Below are positions 53,054 to 64,000 of a DNA stretch of 64,000 bases, piece after piece. Below the pieces are notes generated by a model that worked only from the letters and a program-made list of their open reading frames with translations, searched no databases and was not told the DNA's origin. Within the stretch, counting starts at the first letter, position 1. The number at the start of each line of letters is the position of its first letter. Both the position numbers and the translations under genes were made by a program. This DNA comes from Mya arenaria (lineage: Eukaryota > Mollusca > Bivalvia > Myida > Myidae), in contig NC_069134.1 of assembly GCF_026914265.1 (NCBI RefSeq), positions 10,861,258-10,925,257 on the forward strand, read 5' to 3'.

Positions 53054-53287
53054 ATGGATGACGTTATCGTTGACGAAATTTCAGCATCTTACAGATCCGT
53101 GGCCCAAACCGCTAGTCATTTAATGGCGTCATATGAAAACGTTAATATTTCGGCAGTGACATCATCAACGCCCAGGAAGAGCGACGAACGTGGTTCAATG
53201 CTTTTCGGTATAGCTTCCATATGCGTTGACAGTTTAGGCATTATTGCATTCATCGCTGGACACATTTATCTTCTGTGTACAAGGTAA
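53054..53287 (+). pseudogene. Truncated small membrane protein gene (unit B)
   Basis: An open stretch from ATG 53054 matches the first 70 or so residues of the unit A protein (MDDVIVDEISASYRSV, SLGIIAFIAGHIY). Immediately after the helix, an internal deletion joins 'atttat' to the 'tcttctgtgtacaaggt' equivalent, removing the basic stop-transfer segment and shifting the frame to a quick stop. It may still encode a tail-less membrane peptide but is most simply a pseudogene. Confidence 0.6.
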
Positions 53288-54102
53288 ATCATTCATATAT
53301 TTAATACTTGTGTTAAAAACTACAGAAACAAGCTCAATAGCAATTTTTTTAATCATAAACCCGGTTTAATGGCACTGGGTAAACGCCAAAGACATAGAAC
53401 ACAAAAATAAAACATCACACACAAGAAACATAGAAGAACAGCACAAACATCCACAAACAGCACAGTGCATACATATATAAATAAACTAGGTATATTTATC
53501 AAGGATTGTTGGGTACCACCCTAAGCCTAGATTTTAAATGCAGTTATCTTTTTAAAAAAATGATCAAATATGAATAAGTTAAAAACTTAATTGCCAACAA
53601 TATTCACAAACAAAATTGATTGGCATATGCTCACAATATACACACAAAATAAAAAAACAACAACAAAACACTATACATCTTTTTATTTGTAAAAAGATCA
53701 GCAGGCAATTAAAATCAGGTTATTGTTTATGTCGAACTCTATATAAATAGTAATCATTTAAGTCAGGCACAGCAAGAAAAACGATTCATTTTTATTTAGA
53801 CCTCCAAATAACTGATAACGTATATAAGGGTTGACATTATTTTGTTACTGACAACCACCGTCCCCTTTTATTGACCTCTTGACGTTTTTATCTTTCACAT
53901 GTGTTTGCGTAAGGGACGGTAAATAAAGAAAAATGGTGTAGATATTTGTATATAAATTGTTTGCCAATTACAAAGCATTCCTGGTATTTAAGGAATATTT
54001 AAAGCACTCTTATATTTCCAGTGGAAATTTTATTTTAAGCGTCTGATGGAATGATACTCATTACTGACGTACGTCAACTAATTTATAAGCAATGTGTAAA
54101 GC
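53288..54102. other. Spacer between units B and C, no gene seen
   Basis: AT-rich, with an A/C-rich stretch near 53345-53470 (aaacccggtttaatggcact) that looks like a fragment of a dispersed repeat. Part of the rest resembles the end-of-unit spacer after 47710. No coding exon is visible. Confidence 0.4.
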
Positions 54103-55112
54103 TTAAATATGAACGACCAAAGTGTATAAGTGCTTAAGCCGAATCCATTTCATTCGAAAGTAAAGCTTTGCATAGCCAAAAATGATATTTACATGATACA
54201 CCGTGTCATTGCGTGCTTCATGGAATAGCGATCGGCTTGATATAAGCATGAAACGAACAGATATCAATATTCCAAACGTCACAATACCTAGTATACCAGT
54301 GTACAGCAGCGGATGAAGAAAAAAGTTTAGAAGAATGGCACATGCTGTTCTCCAAATATCCGTGGCGGCGTAGATTACCGGCAATATGAGAACATACTTT
54401 ATACCGTGTCGTTCCCACACTCTTTCTAATCGCTCTCTTGACTGCTCAATTGACCCAAATGCACAAAACAAGCATACTAATGTTAGACATACTATCGTCA
54501 TCCAGAACAGCGCATCACCAACAGGAAATACGAAATTAAAGACGACAAAGAAGATGATAGTTATATAGACTACTAAAGTCGTAGACAGTAAAGATATTGT
54601 CACTGATATAACAGTAAGGATGTTGACAATAACAGAACAAAGAATGTACATAACTGCTCTGATGGCGAAAATTAGGCATTCTTCCATGCAAAATAGTATC
54701 ACTACAAGTAGAATGTATAAAGTGCCATTCAAAATGTTCTGTATAAGGCTGAGCAAAGTTGTAATCACAGTCACAGGGGTTCTTAATATAACATCCAGTG
54801 TTGCTGTTACAAAATAAACTATACTCGCCATCGCTGTACTTATGGTGTGGAAGAAGCTTTCTATGTTGTAAATGGACGTTGACATTCCGCGCTCAATGTA
54901 CGAACTTGCATACTTGACTACTTTGAGCAATGGTGGTAAGCTGGGTGATGTCCATATCTTCTGTGTATGCCTCCATATTTTCATAATAAGTACCGCTACC
55001 ATCCTTTTTAACGAATTGCATGACTATGGATGCATTTAACATTTGTCGATGCTTGTAAACATGAGCAACAACAAGACCACAAAAAAACAGCCACCAATAT
55101 CCTCAGCATTTC
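54103..55112 (-). pseudogene. Broken RING membrane gene lacking the RING (unit C)
   Basis: Nearly the whole membrane block is intact and very similar to unit A (from LLKVVKYASSYIERGMSTS to RMKWIRLKH). The copy ends in a new short tail, LYTLVVHI, so the RING is absent. At the N-terminus an extra T in the run of Ts after the start codon shifts the frame relative to unit A, and the longest frame would start at a different Met. It could make a ligase-dead membrane protein, but a pseudogene is the simpler reading. Confidence 0.7.
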
Positions 55113-56668
55113 TTGTCATATTGTGTATTCATTGAGAAAGTACGATTTGTTGCTGAGCTTTCTTTGCACTCTTATTTTAGTGTGTAATTCTTCGTGATGA
55201 TCGTTTACGATTGAATTTTTTTTACATAACTTAATACATTTTCACGATATACACTTTGACACGCATAATGCAGTGATCACAATAGGGTTTACACTCTATC
55301 AAACTTCGATCCGGATCGCGGATATGTATATTGTTAAAGGTTACATTCTGTTATGTTTGTTGTCAAATGGGACGAATGGCAGTAGTCAGTGCGAATGCCA
55401 ATTCAATCAATACGCTGTGACTCACTTCCTTGTTGATGTTCCCGATGGTTTCTGCAATATAAAATCACATGTTAACTTGGAAACAAATAATTCATTAACA
55501 AGTAAATACAATTATCGGAAGGTCGTTATCTTTTGAAAATTAAATTTGATTAGCTGAATAAAATATATAATCATGCATAACATTTCACTAACAATCAATT
55601 TAAACGGTTTCAATGGTAAATGTTACAATACATGACGAAATCTTTAAATCTGTAAACACACCAAATTTTAGTTATTTTCCATACATCTTGTTCACAAATA
55701 AACAAACTCAATGTTTAAATTCCCGATGTTATTGATTTGTACAACCAAGTTCTACTTAAAGCCAAATATATTTCAAACACGAACTTTAGCATACAATATC
55801 GGGGTACATTTGAACTGATAAAGTATAACGTATGAATTGGAACCAAGTCCAACTAATAATTGAATAACGACAGGGCACTGCACATACAATATATTTAATG
55901 GTGTAGTATTTTGCACGAATATATATAGCCCATACGTGTTTAGTTTAAACTTATTTTAAAATGATAGTGAAGAAAGTCATATTATCTTTAACCAAGTATT
56001 TAAAGCGAGTGCGCCTAACGCTGTGTACACTAAACGGGCAACCTAAACAACAATACGTGTATTTCATTACACCCATAACTCAACAGCGTTGATCTTGTCC
56101 CTCCTATATGTACGACCTTAAAAATTTCTTCTTCCGCCTTTATTGACACTTCTATCATTTATAGAGCTTGATCTTTATGTCGTAAAATAATTGTTTGTGA
56201 GTAAGACGGTCAAGTATGAAGTACTTTATCTACTATTATTGTGGTTTTAAAGAGCACTTGTCACTTATCCTCCTGGTATATGTTTGATAAGTGCTTTTGG
56301 AGCTAGGCTTGACACAAGGGGCGTACCTAGACCAGAATTCATGCACAGGCTCGGTTTGCTAGTGGGGTTTTCCCGCGAATGTTGTTAATGCAGGATGGGC
56401 TTTATTAAGTGCATTTTACAATATGCAAAAAGAGAGTCTGTTTAATATTCTTACCTTAAGCATTACCCCATTCCCTTCACTTTTAAAAGCATTTTTGGTC
56501 TTTTTAAAAATATCATTTTTGAAAATCATGTGCAGGCCCGGGCCTACGATGAGCTACACCAGTGGCGTCTATAACAAGCAAGCTTAAATGTATTGCGCTC
56601 TTCTAAAGTGATGCTTGTTTTGTATATTAATGTCAGTTGTATGTAGCAGACGGTCGTGAGATTGAAGT
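55113..56668. promoter_or_regulatory. Head-to-head intergenic region (unit C)
   Basis: Counterpart of 42781-44565, conserved in long blocks with small deletions. It includes the short TIR element at 56318-56575. The open frame over 55345-55500 is not preserved in unit A, so I do not treat it as a gene. Confidence 0.4.
56318..56575. mobile_element. Unit C copy of the short TIR element
   Basis: Orthologous to 44222-44481 (caaggggcgtacctagacca at the left, gagctacaccagtggcgtc at the right). Shared position shows it was inserted before the units duplicated. Confidence 0.55.
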
Positions 56669-58610
56669 ATGTATTATTCTGCTTTATTTGTGTATTTCGG
56701 AAACTTTATATCAATGTCAATGGAGTGCCCAAATTTGTGTTCTATGTGTGACATCTCCGAACAGTGCATTGAATGTACAACAGGTCGTTGGGGTACAATA
56801 ATAAATTGCGTACATCCTTGTCCAGCCACATGCGACGGTGCTTGCCACGACCACGACGGGTCCTGCTCGAAGTGTAAGCTCGGGTTTTGTGGAAAATTTT
56901 GTCAGCTGTCATGTGAGCCAAACTGTGATGGAGAGGAGTGTCAGTTAATTAGTGGTGAATGTGTTTGTCAGACAAAGTCTCACACGACAGGAGCTGAATG
57001 GACTACAGGAAAGACGAATGAGCGTTGTCCGCTAGGAAACTATGGACCATTCTGTGACAAGAAGTGTTCTGTTGGATGTGTAAACGGAAATTGTAGAATG
57101 ACAGATGGCGGATGTGTCCATGGATGTGTAAATGGGTACCAAGCGACAGAAATAGGATGTATACCTGCTTTATCGGGAAATGGTGAGGCCATCAGAACAG
57201 TGGTGTTAGCAACTTTTTCGTTTCATTAATGTTGATTACACTTTCGACCGTATTCATTATAACACAAGATTCGAGCTTTCAAATTGTGTTCTTGATCCAT
57301 TTGTGTTGTTCATGGTCTAATAAAGCCTTTTTTGGTATTGTTACTTTTTCCGCCATTTGTTTCAGATTCGGAGGAGTCTGAAAGTTTATCAACCGCAGAG
57401 ACACTAGCCATTCCTGTATCATGTTCAGTCATGGCTTGCTGCGTTGTGGTAGTAATAGTCGCCATTGTGTGTTACAGAAGAAGCAGGTATGCATCATCCA
57501 CATTATGTAACCACTCTATTTAGTTTCAATGATCTGAGTTACCATCGGTTCATGATGTTTTGAAACATCAACCAAAATATGCCCATTTTTCTTTGACGGC
57601 GCAATACAAAAGGTTTTTAGAGGTAGAATCATTGGTTCGTTGCTATCTACTTGATGTTATGATTGATAATCGGGACGTTTCTATACATCTTTAGAATACA
57701 ACAGTGTGATACAAAAAACGTGAAAGGGCAAAGGACTGTGACGCAGCTACAATCTGGTATATCGACCGGAAGTTGTCGGAGTGCGATTGCTCTCCCGAGT
57801 ATCCCGCCCAGGGAGCCTTCTACGAGGTACGTCAGAACAGACGGCCCCGTTCCAAAGCCAGCAGATGTATGCACGATCCCATGCTCACAAAGAGGTTGGG
57901 TTCTTCATTCATAGTTGTAATCTTTTTATTATAACAAATATAACTTCACATCACACACTTGTACTTGCATTCAAATGGTAATGAAGGATAAGATTTACTC
58001 AAAGTGTGTTTACAAATAAGCTTGTTCTCTGTTGTTCCTTATTGTTAAAATTGAATTCCTGCTGACCCCACATACGTCTGGCATCATTTGAGCGGTGTTT
58101 GGTTGCTGATTACTTATATGAATAATAAATGACCAAAAGCACATCATGAAGTAATTACAGCCTGTATTCCTGCTCCTTATTTAAACTGTAACCGGACGTA
58201 AACTATTTTTTACTGCACACAAACCTCTTTCAACTGATATATATATTTCAATGAATATATAATGCGGAGTCAACAGGAAGTCGAAAACCTTTTTTGTTTA
58301 CACATGTTGGTTATCATCATAACCGCCAAAGCATAGTCTTTCCTTAAAAAATGTTGAAACTTCAGGAGCTAATGACTATGTCGCTGATCCAGTTAACCTG
58401 TACGAAGAACCTGTTGGAATATCGCATTCGCGAAGGCGGGAATTGGCAGATGCTGAAGCGGCAATAATGTGCTGTGCGCGTGATATTCCGTCGGAACCGG
58501 GAATGCAAGTTTCAAACCAAAAAGTTCAGTTCATTACAGACGAAACTGTCGATTACATCCATTGTGTCGCAGACAATGACGAAGCTATTTATAACGAAAT
58601 TCCCTTTTAG
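56669..58610 (+). CDS. EGF/MEGF-like single-pass receptor, four exons (unit C)
   Basis: Exons 56669-57182, 57366-57486, 57695-57894 and 58366-58610 give 359 residues with the same phases as unit A. Exon lengths are equal except for one lost codon in exon 4, so the frame is kept, which supports selection on the protein. Signal peptide, cysteine pattern, transmembrane helix and tail are all preserved. Changes from unit A cluster in the ectodomain (GRWGTIINCVHPC, CDGEECQ) and the first half of the tail (ANDYVADPV); the last tyrosine motif is AIYNEIPF rather than TIYNEILF, so the TxYxxI pattern is lost in this copy. Ligand unknown. Confidence 0.82.
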
Positions 58611-59323
58611 TTTTAATATTATATTTAAGGAAAATACTCAGAAAGATCATACATGAAATGCTAACTCTTGACAGTTCTTTTGTTGTTGATATACCATTCC
58701 ATTATTTTTATATTGCAAGTTTACTTATTGACTTACATAACATTACTACACATGAGTTTTATACACTGAAGTGTAACTGTGAGACATTTAGTTAGTTAAA
58801 AAGCTTCAAGCTCCGTGCAACAATCATGAATATGTGAAAAGAACGCCCATGCCAAATAGTTTGCTTAGGATGCTATTGTATATGTTGAATTTAAGCTGAA
58901 TTCATTGAATCAAATACACTTAAGTTCGTCTGTGTGCGGTCACCTCTCAGATTGATCTTCGACACGTGTAACTATTTGCTCAATTTAATTCCATTAAGAG
59001 CCGGGTATTCTCAGTTTGTTTAACTCAATACTTATTCATGGATTCACTTCTCAACCTAAACCTGAAGTGGTTATCCAAGCCAACTAATATGAATATCAAC
59101 CACACCGTGTTGGAAAGAAATCTGTTGCAGATGATCATCATATTGAACATATTTGCGTACTGTGTATCAGTTAACAATCGAAAATACGTTTGAATGAGAT
59201 TTTTTTAAATCGATATCATACGTGTATACTTGCTTATCTAGAAACTGATGATTTTGTTTAAAAACAGACACAATGGATTACCAAATTGTATTGACTTTCT
59301 TTAACTAATAACTAATAACTAAA

Positions 59324-59668
59324 ATGGATGACGTTATCGTTGACGGAATTTCAGTATCTAACATATCTGTGGCCCAAACAGCTATTCATTTCATGACGAG
59401 AAACGGCAATGCAAACATTTCGGAAGTGATATCATCAACGCCTAGAGAGAAAGATGAACGTGGTGCAATGCTGTTCGTAATAGCTACCATATGCGTTTAC
59501 AGTTTAGGCATAATTGCATTCATTGCTGGACACATCTATAAACGTCGATATCGTAAACTGTCGATTACATCCATTGTGTCGCAGACAATGACGAAACTAT
59601 TTATAACGAAATTCTCTTTTAGTTTTAATATTATATTTAAGGAAAATACTCAGAAAGATCATACATGA
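59324..59668 (+). CDS. Chimeric small membrane protein with replaced tail (unit C, copy 2)
   Basis: The first 78 or so residues match the unit A small membrane protein, including the glycosylation sites, the helix and the basic HIYKRRYRK. At about 59557 the sequence switches to the last exon of the EGF receptor (46393 onward), read in a different frame, giving a new basic, hydrophobic tail (LSITSIVSQTMTKLFITK...) of about 36 residues. The join shares only 'aaac'. It may be expressed, but the new tail has no history as protein, so a functional product is uncertain. Confidence 0.5.
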   Translation: MDDVIVDGISVSNISVAQTAIHFMTRNGNANISEVISSTPREKDERGAMLFVIATICVYSLGIIAFIAGHIYKRRYRKLSITSIVSQTMTKLFITKFSFSFNIIFKENTQKDHT

Positions 59669-60644
59669 AATGCTAACTCTTGATAGTTCTTTTGGTGTTG
59701 ATATACCATTCCATTATTTGTATATTGCTAGTTTACTTATTGACTTACATAACATTATTACACATGAGTTTTATACACTGAAGTGTAACTGTGAGACATT
59801 TAGTTAGTTAAAAAGCTTCAAGCTCCATGCTACAATCAGGAATATGAAAAGAACGCCCACGCCAAATAGTTTGCTTATGATGCTATTGTCTATGTTGAAT
59901 TCATGCTGCATTCATTGAATAAAATACACTTCAGATCGTCTATGTGTGGTCACCTCTCAGATTGACCTTCGACACGTGTTTGCTCAATTTAATTCCATTA
60001 AGAGCCGGGTATTCTCAGTTTGTTTAACTCAATACTTATTCATGGATTCACTTCTCAACCTAAACACAATTGAAGTGGTATCCAAACCAAGTTGTATGAT
60101 TATTAATCACACAGTGTTGGAAAAAAACCTGTTGCAGATGATCATCATGTTGAATATATTTGCATACTGGCTATATAAGTTAGCAATTGATAATACGTTT
60201 GAATGAGTTTCTTTTAAATCAATATCATACGTGTATACATGTGTTTAAATCATATTGCTTATCTAGAAACTGATGATTTTGTTTAAAAACAGACACAATG
60301 GATTACTAAACTTTAGTTAATTTCTTTAAGTAATAACTAAAATGGATGAAGCTATCGTTGACGGAATTTCAGTATCAAACATATCTGTGGTCCAAACAGC
60401 TATTCATTTCATGACGAAAAACGCCGATGCAAACATTTCGGAAGTGATATCATCAACACCAAGGGAGAAAGACGAACGTGGTGCAATGCTGTTCGTAATA
60501 GCTACCATATGCGTTTACAGTTTAGGCATTATTGCATTCATTGCTGGACACATCTATAAACGCCGAGATCGTAAACAGTTGGATGTACAGATCGCCGACT
60601 ACTTATCGTCTGTGTATGAGGTGAAACTGGAACGCTTGAAACGC
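59558..60644 (+). repeat. Recent duplicate of 46393-47479, identical by eye
   Basis: About 1,087 bases match unit A at a constant offset of 13,165 with no difference that I could find, covering the end of EGF-receptor exon 4, the spacer and most of the small membrane gene. The first mismatch is at 60645 against 47480; beyond it differences become frequent. Coding and non-coding parts are equally identical, which indicates recent copying and not selection. Confidence 0.85.
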
Positions 60645-60800
60645 TTGGAGCACGTTTACCGCACCACGTTGATGCTTGATGACAACGGTTATTGCTTACG
60701 AGATGAGAATAGCAGTGTAAAACCGAATGTCGTGCATAAGAAGGCGATTCATTGCGCCCCATCGGATATCGAGCTGACAACTTCCATTGTGGCGGTTTGA
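60342..60800 (+). CDS. Small single-pass membrane protein, shortened (unit C, copy 3)
   Basis: Identical to the unit A protein through the helix and most of the cytoplasmic part. A stop at 60798-60800 (GCGGTTTGA against GCGGTTAGA in unit A) ends it at 152 instead of 177 residues. The sequence after the stop still resembles the lost 25 codons (ALDDGITTADERCLTEV region), so the truncation is recent. Topology is unchanged; only the acidic C-terminal tail is missing. Confidence 0.6.
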   Translation: MDEAIVDGISVSNISVVQTAIHFMTKNADANISEVISSTPREKDERGAMLFVIATICVYSLGIIAFIAGHIYKRRDRKQLDVQIADYLSSVYEVKLERLKRLEHVYRTTLMLDDNGYCLRDENSSVKPNVVHKKAIHCAPSDIELTTSIVAV

Positions 60801-62778
60801 GATGCAGCCGACATTAATGCAGCTTCAGATGACGACATAACTACTGTAGACGAAAGCTGCCTTACGGAAGTTTGACCATAACATATCTATTTTTAAGCTA
60901 AGCTTTTATTAAGGGATTTCATTATCTTAAGTCAATAAAATTGACCCGATATGAATAAGTAGACATCTTAATTAAAATAATATACAAACAAAATAAACAC
61001 AGTATTATGTCCTTTTCAGCAAGAAAGCATATGAATGAAGTTGTCACATGAGTGTTGTTAGTAATCCACTTGTAACGTCAAGTGGGTGTAGGTCAGTGTA
61101 AGAATCATTGCTGTATAACGATGTGAAATATTACATTTTGTCAATACTTTTAATTATTTATCCATCAACATGTTATTTCAGGTTTATGAATATTATGTTT
61201 CTAAATAGTTATCATTTGATACATTATATATTTGTTATATATTTAAAACAAAACATCCATATGTTGAGATGAATCCATCATTTTGCATCATTTTGCAATA
61301 CTATTGCAGTAAACACTTTAGCAGGCATTAAATTACAGGATATTGTTTATTTTTAAGTCTATATGAATGTAATCGTTCAAGTCGGGCACGCTCGGACGAA
61401 CGATTTTTTTTATCTAGAAGTCGAAATAATTAATAACGTATATAATGGTTTAAATTATTTTGTTACTGACAAAGTCCTGCTTTTTTATCTGTAGTAGTTT
61501 TTTTTATTTTACTCTCCTATCACTGAACATGTGTTTGCCTATGCGACAGTAAATTAAGTATTTTGTCAATTGCATATCATTCACCGTATTATACGTAGAT
61601 TACCCGTTTACTTTTACATCACTGTTCTATTATCAGTGCAACTTTTCATGCTTCTGGTTGAATGATACTCATTACTCAAATAACATAGCTAGGCAAACTA
61701 TAAAGTATACTGTCATCCCATTGGTTTAAAACATTAAACATGATATAAATGTATTGTTGTGATGATATCTTACAGCTGCATGCTACAAGTACAGAGTCAG
61801 TGTTAACAACTTGCAAGTTGCAAACATACGAAGCACAAGTGCATAGGGTCAATGTTCAAGTTCAATATGGTGTTTCTTTGTGTAAAGGTAATATATGTAC
61901 AAATTTAACGTCACTTTTATACTTTAACAACTTTTTTTCAGTATCACTTTTCATGCAAATGCTCAATGGAATACTGATTCAAATGATAAACTTGAAAGTC
62001 AATACATGTGTTTGATCAAAGAAACTGGTCAGCGAGTTGAAAAAACAAATCTGAACACTGCGCAAAGCATTGAAGGGTATACAGTATGACCGTATCAAAC
62101 TAATAGTTCTAATAACTAAGAATTAAGTAAATGACTGATTCACTGTGTTAATTCGCAGTGTGTTTGTCAACAAGTAATTGTTACTGCATCCATAACCCGA
62201 CGAGTTATTGAAAGTATACACGAGCGTGGGTGAATTATTTCAATCACGAGGTATTTTATCACATGCTAAACCTTGTTTCCGGTTTAATATAACCAGTGCG
62301 TTTTGTTTTGCGTTACATATGCGAACATTGCTCTATTTCTGTTGGTAAAATAATATTTGTATATACTTTAATTGGACAAAAATAACTTAATTGATAACCT
62401 TCATGCAAATGGAATGCTTCTTTCTCTTTTTGTTGAATGATAAACCTTAACAATTTGAACAGAATAGCTAATTTTCTATCGAAATTATTAGAGGAAAAAA
62501 TGATATTTCGCCGTGCGCATTAAGCCAGCAAAGTTTGAAGAACATATGACGAAATTGAAATTCACCCCTTTTTCTTTTTTAAGATTCATGCTTATTTTTC
62601 AATTTTACCTCACACCCTTCAAATTTATGCGGTATAGCAAACACTTGAAGATAAGGAAATGATAACAAATATTATCATGTTTATAAAGTAAAAAAAAACA
62701 GAATATTTGTTATAAACAAAGGTACATATGCATGAACTAAGCGTTTGCTTTTGCCCGAAATATGTTTATATAATTCTG
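60801..62778. other. Spacer between units C and D, no gene seen
   Basis: Counterpart of 47711-48930 with many small changes. Relative to unit A it holds an extra segment of about 470 bases (about 61585-62060), which includes an 88-codon open frame without recognisable domains. I do not call a gene there. Confidence 0.45.
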
Positions 62779-64000
62779 CTAAGTTTGAGCGGGTCCAAGA
62801 ACCTTCTGAATAATTCCTCTACACAATGGACATCGGTAATCGTGCTCAATCACACGGAATATACATGATTGGCATATACCTCTGTGCAAACATGGCACTA
62901 TCGTTACAAATTCCTTTTCTTCAAAACATATAACACATTCCTCGCATATGTTGTCGTTCTGCGAAGAAAAGTCACCGTCAACACTAGTTTTCACATTAAG
63001 CTTATTCTTGATGTTGGTCCAGATATCATTTTCCAACATAAAGTGCTTGAGTCGAATCCATTTGATTCGAAAGTAAAGTTTTGCATAGCCAAAAATGATA
63101 TTTACATGATACACCGTGTCATTGCGTGCTTCATGGAATAGCGATCGGCTTGATATAAGCATGAAACGAACATATATCACTATTCCAAACGTCACAATGC
63201 CTAGAATGCTAGTGTACAGCAGCGGATGAAGAAAAAAGTTTAGAAGGATGGCACATGCTGTTCTCCAAATATCCGTGGCGGCGTAGATTACCGGCAATAT
63301 GAGAACACACTTTATACCGTGTCGTTCCCACACTCTTTCTAATCGCCCTCTTGACTGCTCAATTGACCCAAATGCACAAAACAAGCATACTAATGTTAGA
63401 CATACTATCGTCATCCAGAACAGCGCATCACAAACAGGAAAGACGAAATTTAAGACGACAAAGTCGATGATAGTTATATAGCCTACTAAAGTCGTAGACA
63501 GTAAAGATATTGCCACTGATATAACACTAAGGATGTTGACAATAACAGAACAAAGAATGTACATAACTGCTCTGATTGTGAAAACAAGGCATTCTTCCAT
63601 GCAGAAAAGTATCACATCAAGTAGAATGTATAAAGTGCCATTCAAAATGTTCTGTATAAGGCTGAGCAAAGTTGTAATCACAGTCACAGGGGTTCTTAAT
63701 ATAACATCCAGTGTTGCTGCTATAAAATAAACTATACTCGTCATTGCTGTACTTATGTTTTGGAAGAAGTTTTCTATGTTGTAAATGGACGTTGACATTT
63801 CGCGTTCAATGTACGAACTTGCATGTTTTACTGCTTTGAGCAATAGCGATAAGCTGTCTTGTGCAACGTTCATATCTTCTGTATATGCCTCCATATTTTG
63901 ATTATCTAAAGTACCGCTACTATCCTTTTCAACAAATTGCAGGACTTTAAATGCATTTAACATTCATCGATGTGTGTAAACTTGGGCAACACCAATACCC
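62779..64000 (-). CDS. Multi-pass membrane RING-finger E3 ligase, RNF26-like (unit D, 5' end near or past edge)
   Basis: Open from MLNAFKVLQF (ATG 63961-63963) to the stop, 394 residues. The membrane block is nearly that of unit A and the RING is complete (CVICFEEKEF, PCLHRGICQSC, CPLCRG), with a different C-terminus (IIQKVLGPAQT). In unit A this Met is residue 23. The sequence upstream still resembles the unit A N-terminus (GVAQVYTHR), but the codon before this Met is TGA where unit A has CAA. So either translation starts here, without the first hydrophobic segment, or the copy is recently damaged. The EF-hand-like loop reads VEKDSSGTLDNQ. Whether an EGF receptor lies beyond the edge, as in units A and C, cannot be seen. 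Confidence 0.75.

Noticed and set aside
55273-55536. 87-codon frame with a cysteine cluster upstream of the unit C receptor
   Set aside because: The frame is not kept in the matching region of unit A (about 43010-43150), so it is probably not coding.

Overview
The window looks like bivalve-mollusc nuclear DNA. It is AT-rich, with short exons and GT-AG introns. Its interspersed repeats are of a kind I associate with bivalve genomes (degenerate arrays built around 'gggcaataactc' and 'gacctactgacctcaaaatca'). It also carries several TIR mini-elements and tRNA-derived SINE-like copies. The lineage call is inference from gene content and repeat style; nothing in the sequence names a species.

Layout. 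(1) 1-3227, plus strand: the 3' end of a secreted matrix gene of the agrin/perlecan/pikachurin type (end of a laminin-G domain, an EGF domain, a complete laminin-G domain, stop), with two tandem-repeat blocks in its introns. (2) 3.2-8.2 kb: probable 3'UTR and repeats, no gene seen. (3) 8205-34967, minus strand: one 31-exon gene for a CENP-E (kinesin-7) orthologue. It has an N-terminal motor, about 2,000 residues of coiled coil and a C-terminal CaaX box (CKAQ). Its introns hold a 3.4 kb TIR element with an OTU-protease remnant, a 73-bp satellite, an interspersed array, a MITE, SINE-like copies and partial copies of one of its own exons. (4) 38059-40536, plus strand: a four-exon, 106-residue thioredoxin-like gene whose CGPC active site is replaced by CTKTC. 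(5) 41.5-64.0 kb: a tandem gene array.

The array is the most unusual part. Its unit has three host genes. The first is a minus-strand single-exon multi-pass membrane protein with a C-terminal RING finger (RNF26-like architecture). The second, head to head with it, is a plus-strand four-exon EGF/MEGF-like single-pass receptor with a tyrosine-rich tail. The third is a small plus-strand single-pass membrane protein. Unit A (41.5-47.7 kb) is intact. Unit B (50.4-53.3 kb) is decayed. Unit C (54.1-60.8 kb) has an intact receptor, a broken RING gene and two copies of the small membrane gene, one chimeric. Unit D begins at 62.8 kb and runs off the window. A block of about 1.09 kb in units A and C is identical by eye at a constant offset of 13,165 bases, so exchange is recent or ongoing.

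How the genes may work together: CENP-E and the thioredoxin are unrelated neighbours. In the array, the repeated co-duplication of a membrane E3 ligase, an EGF receptor with phosphotyrosine-type motifs and a small membrane protein suggests, as inference only, a co-inherited surface-receptor/turnover module evolving by birth and death.
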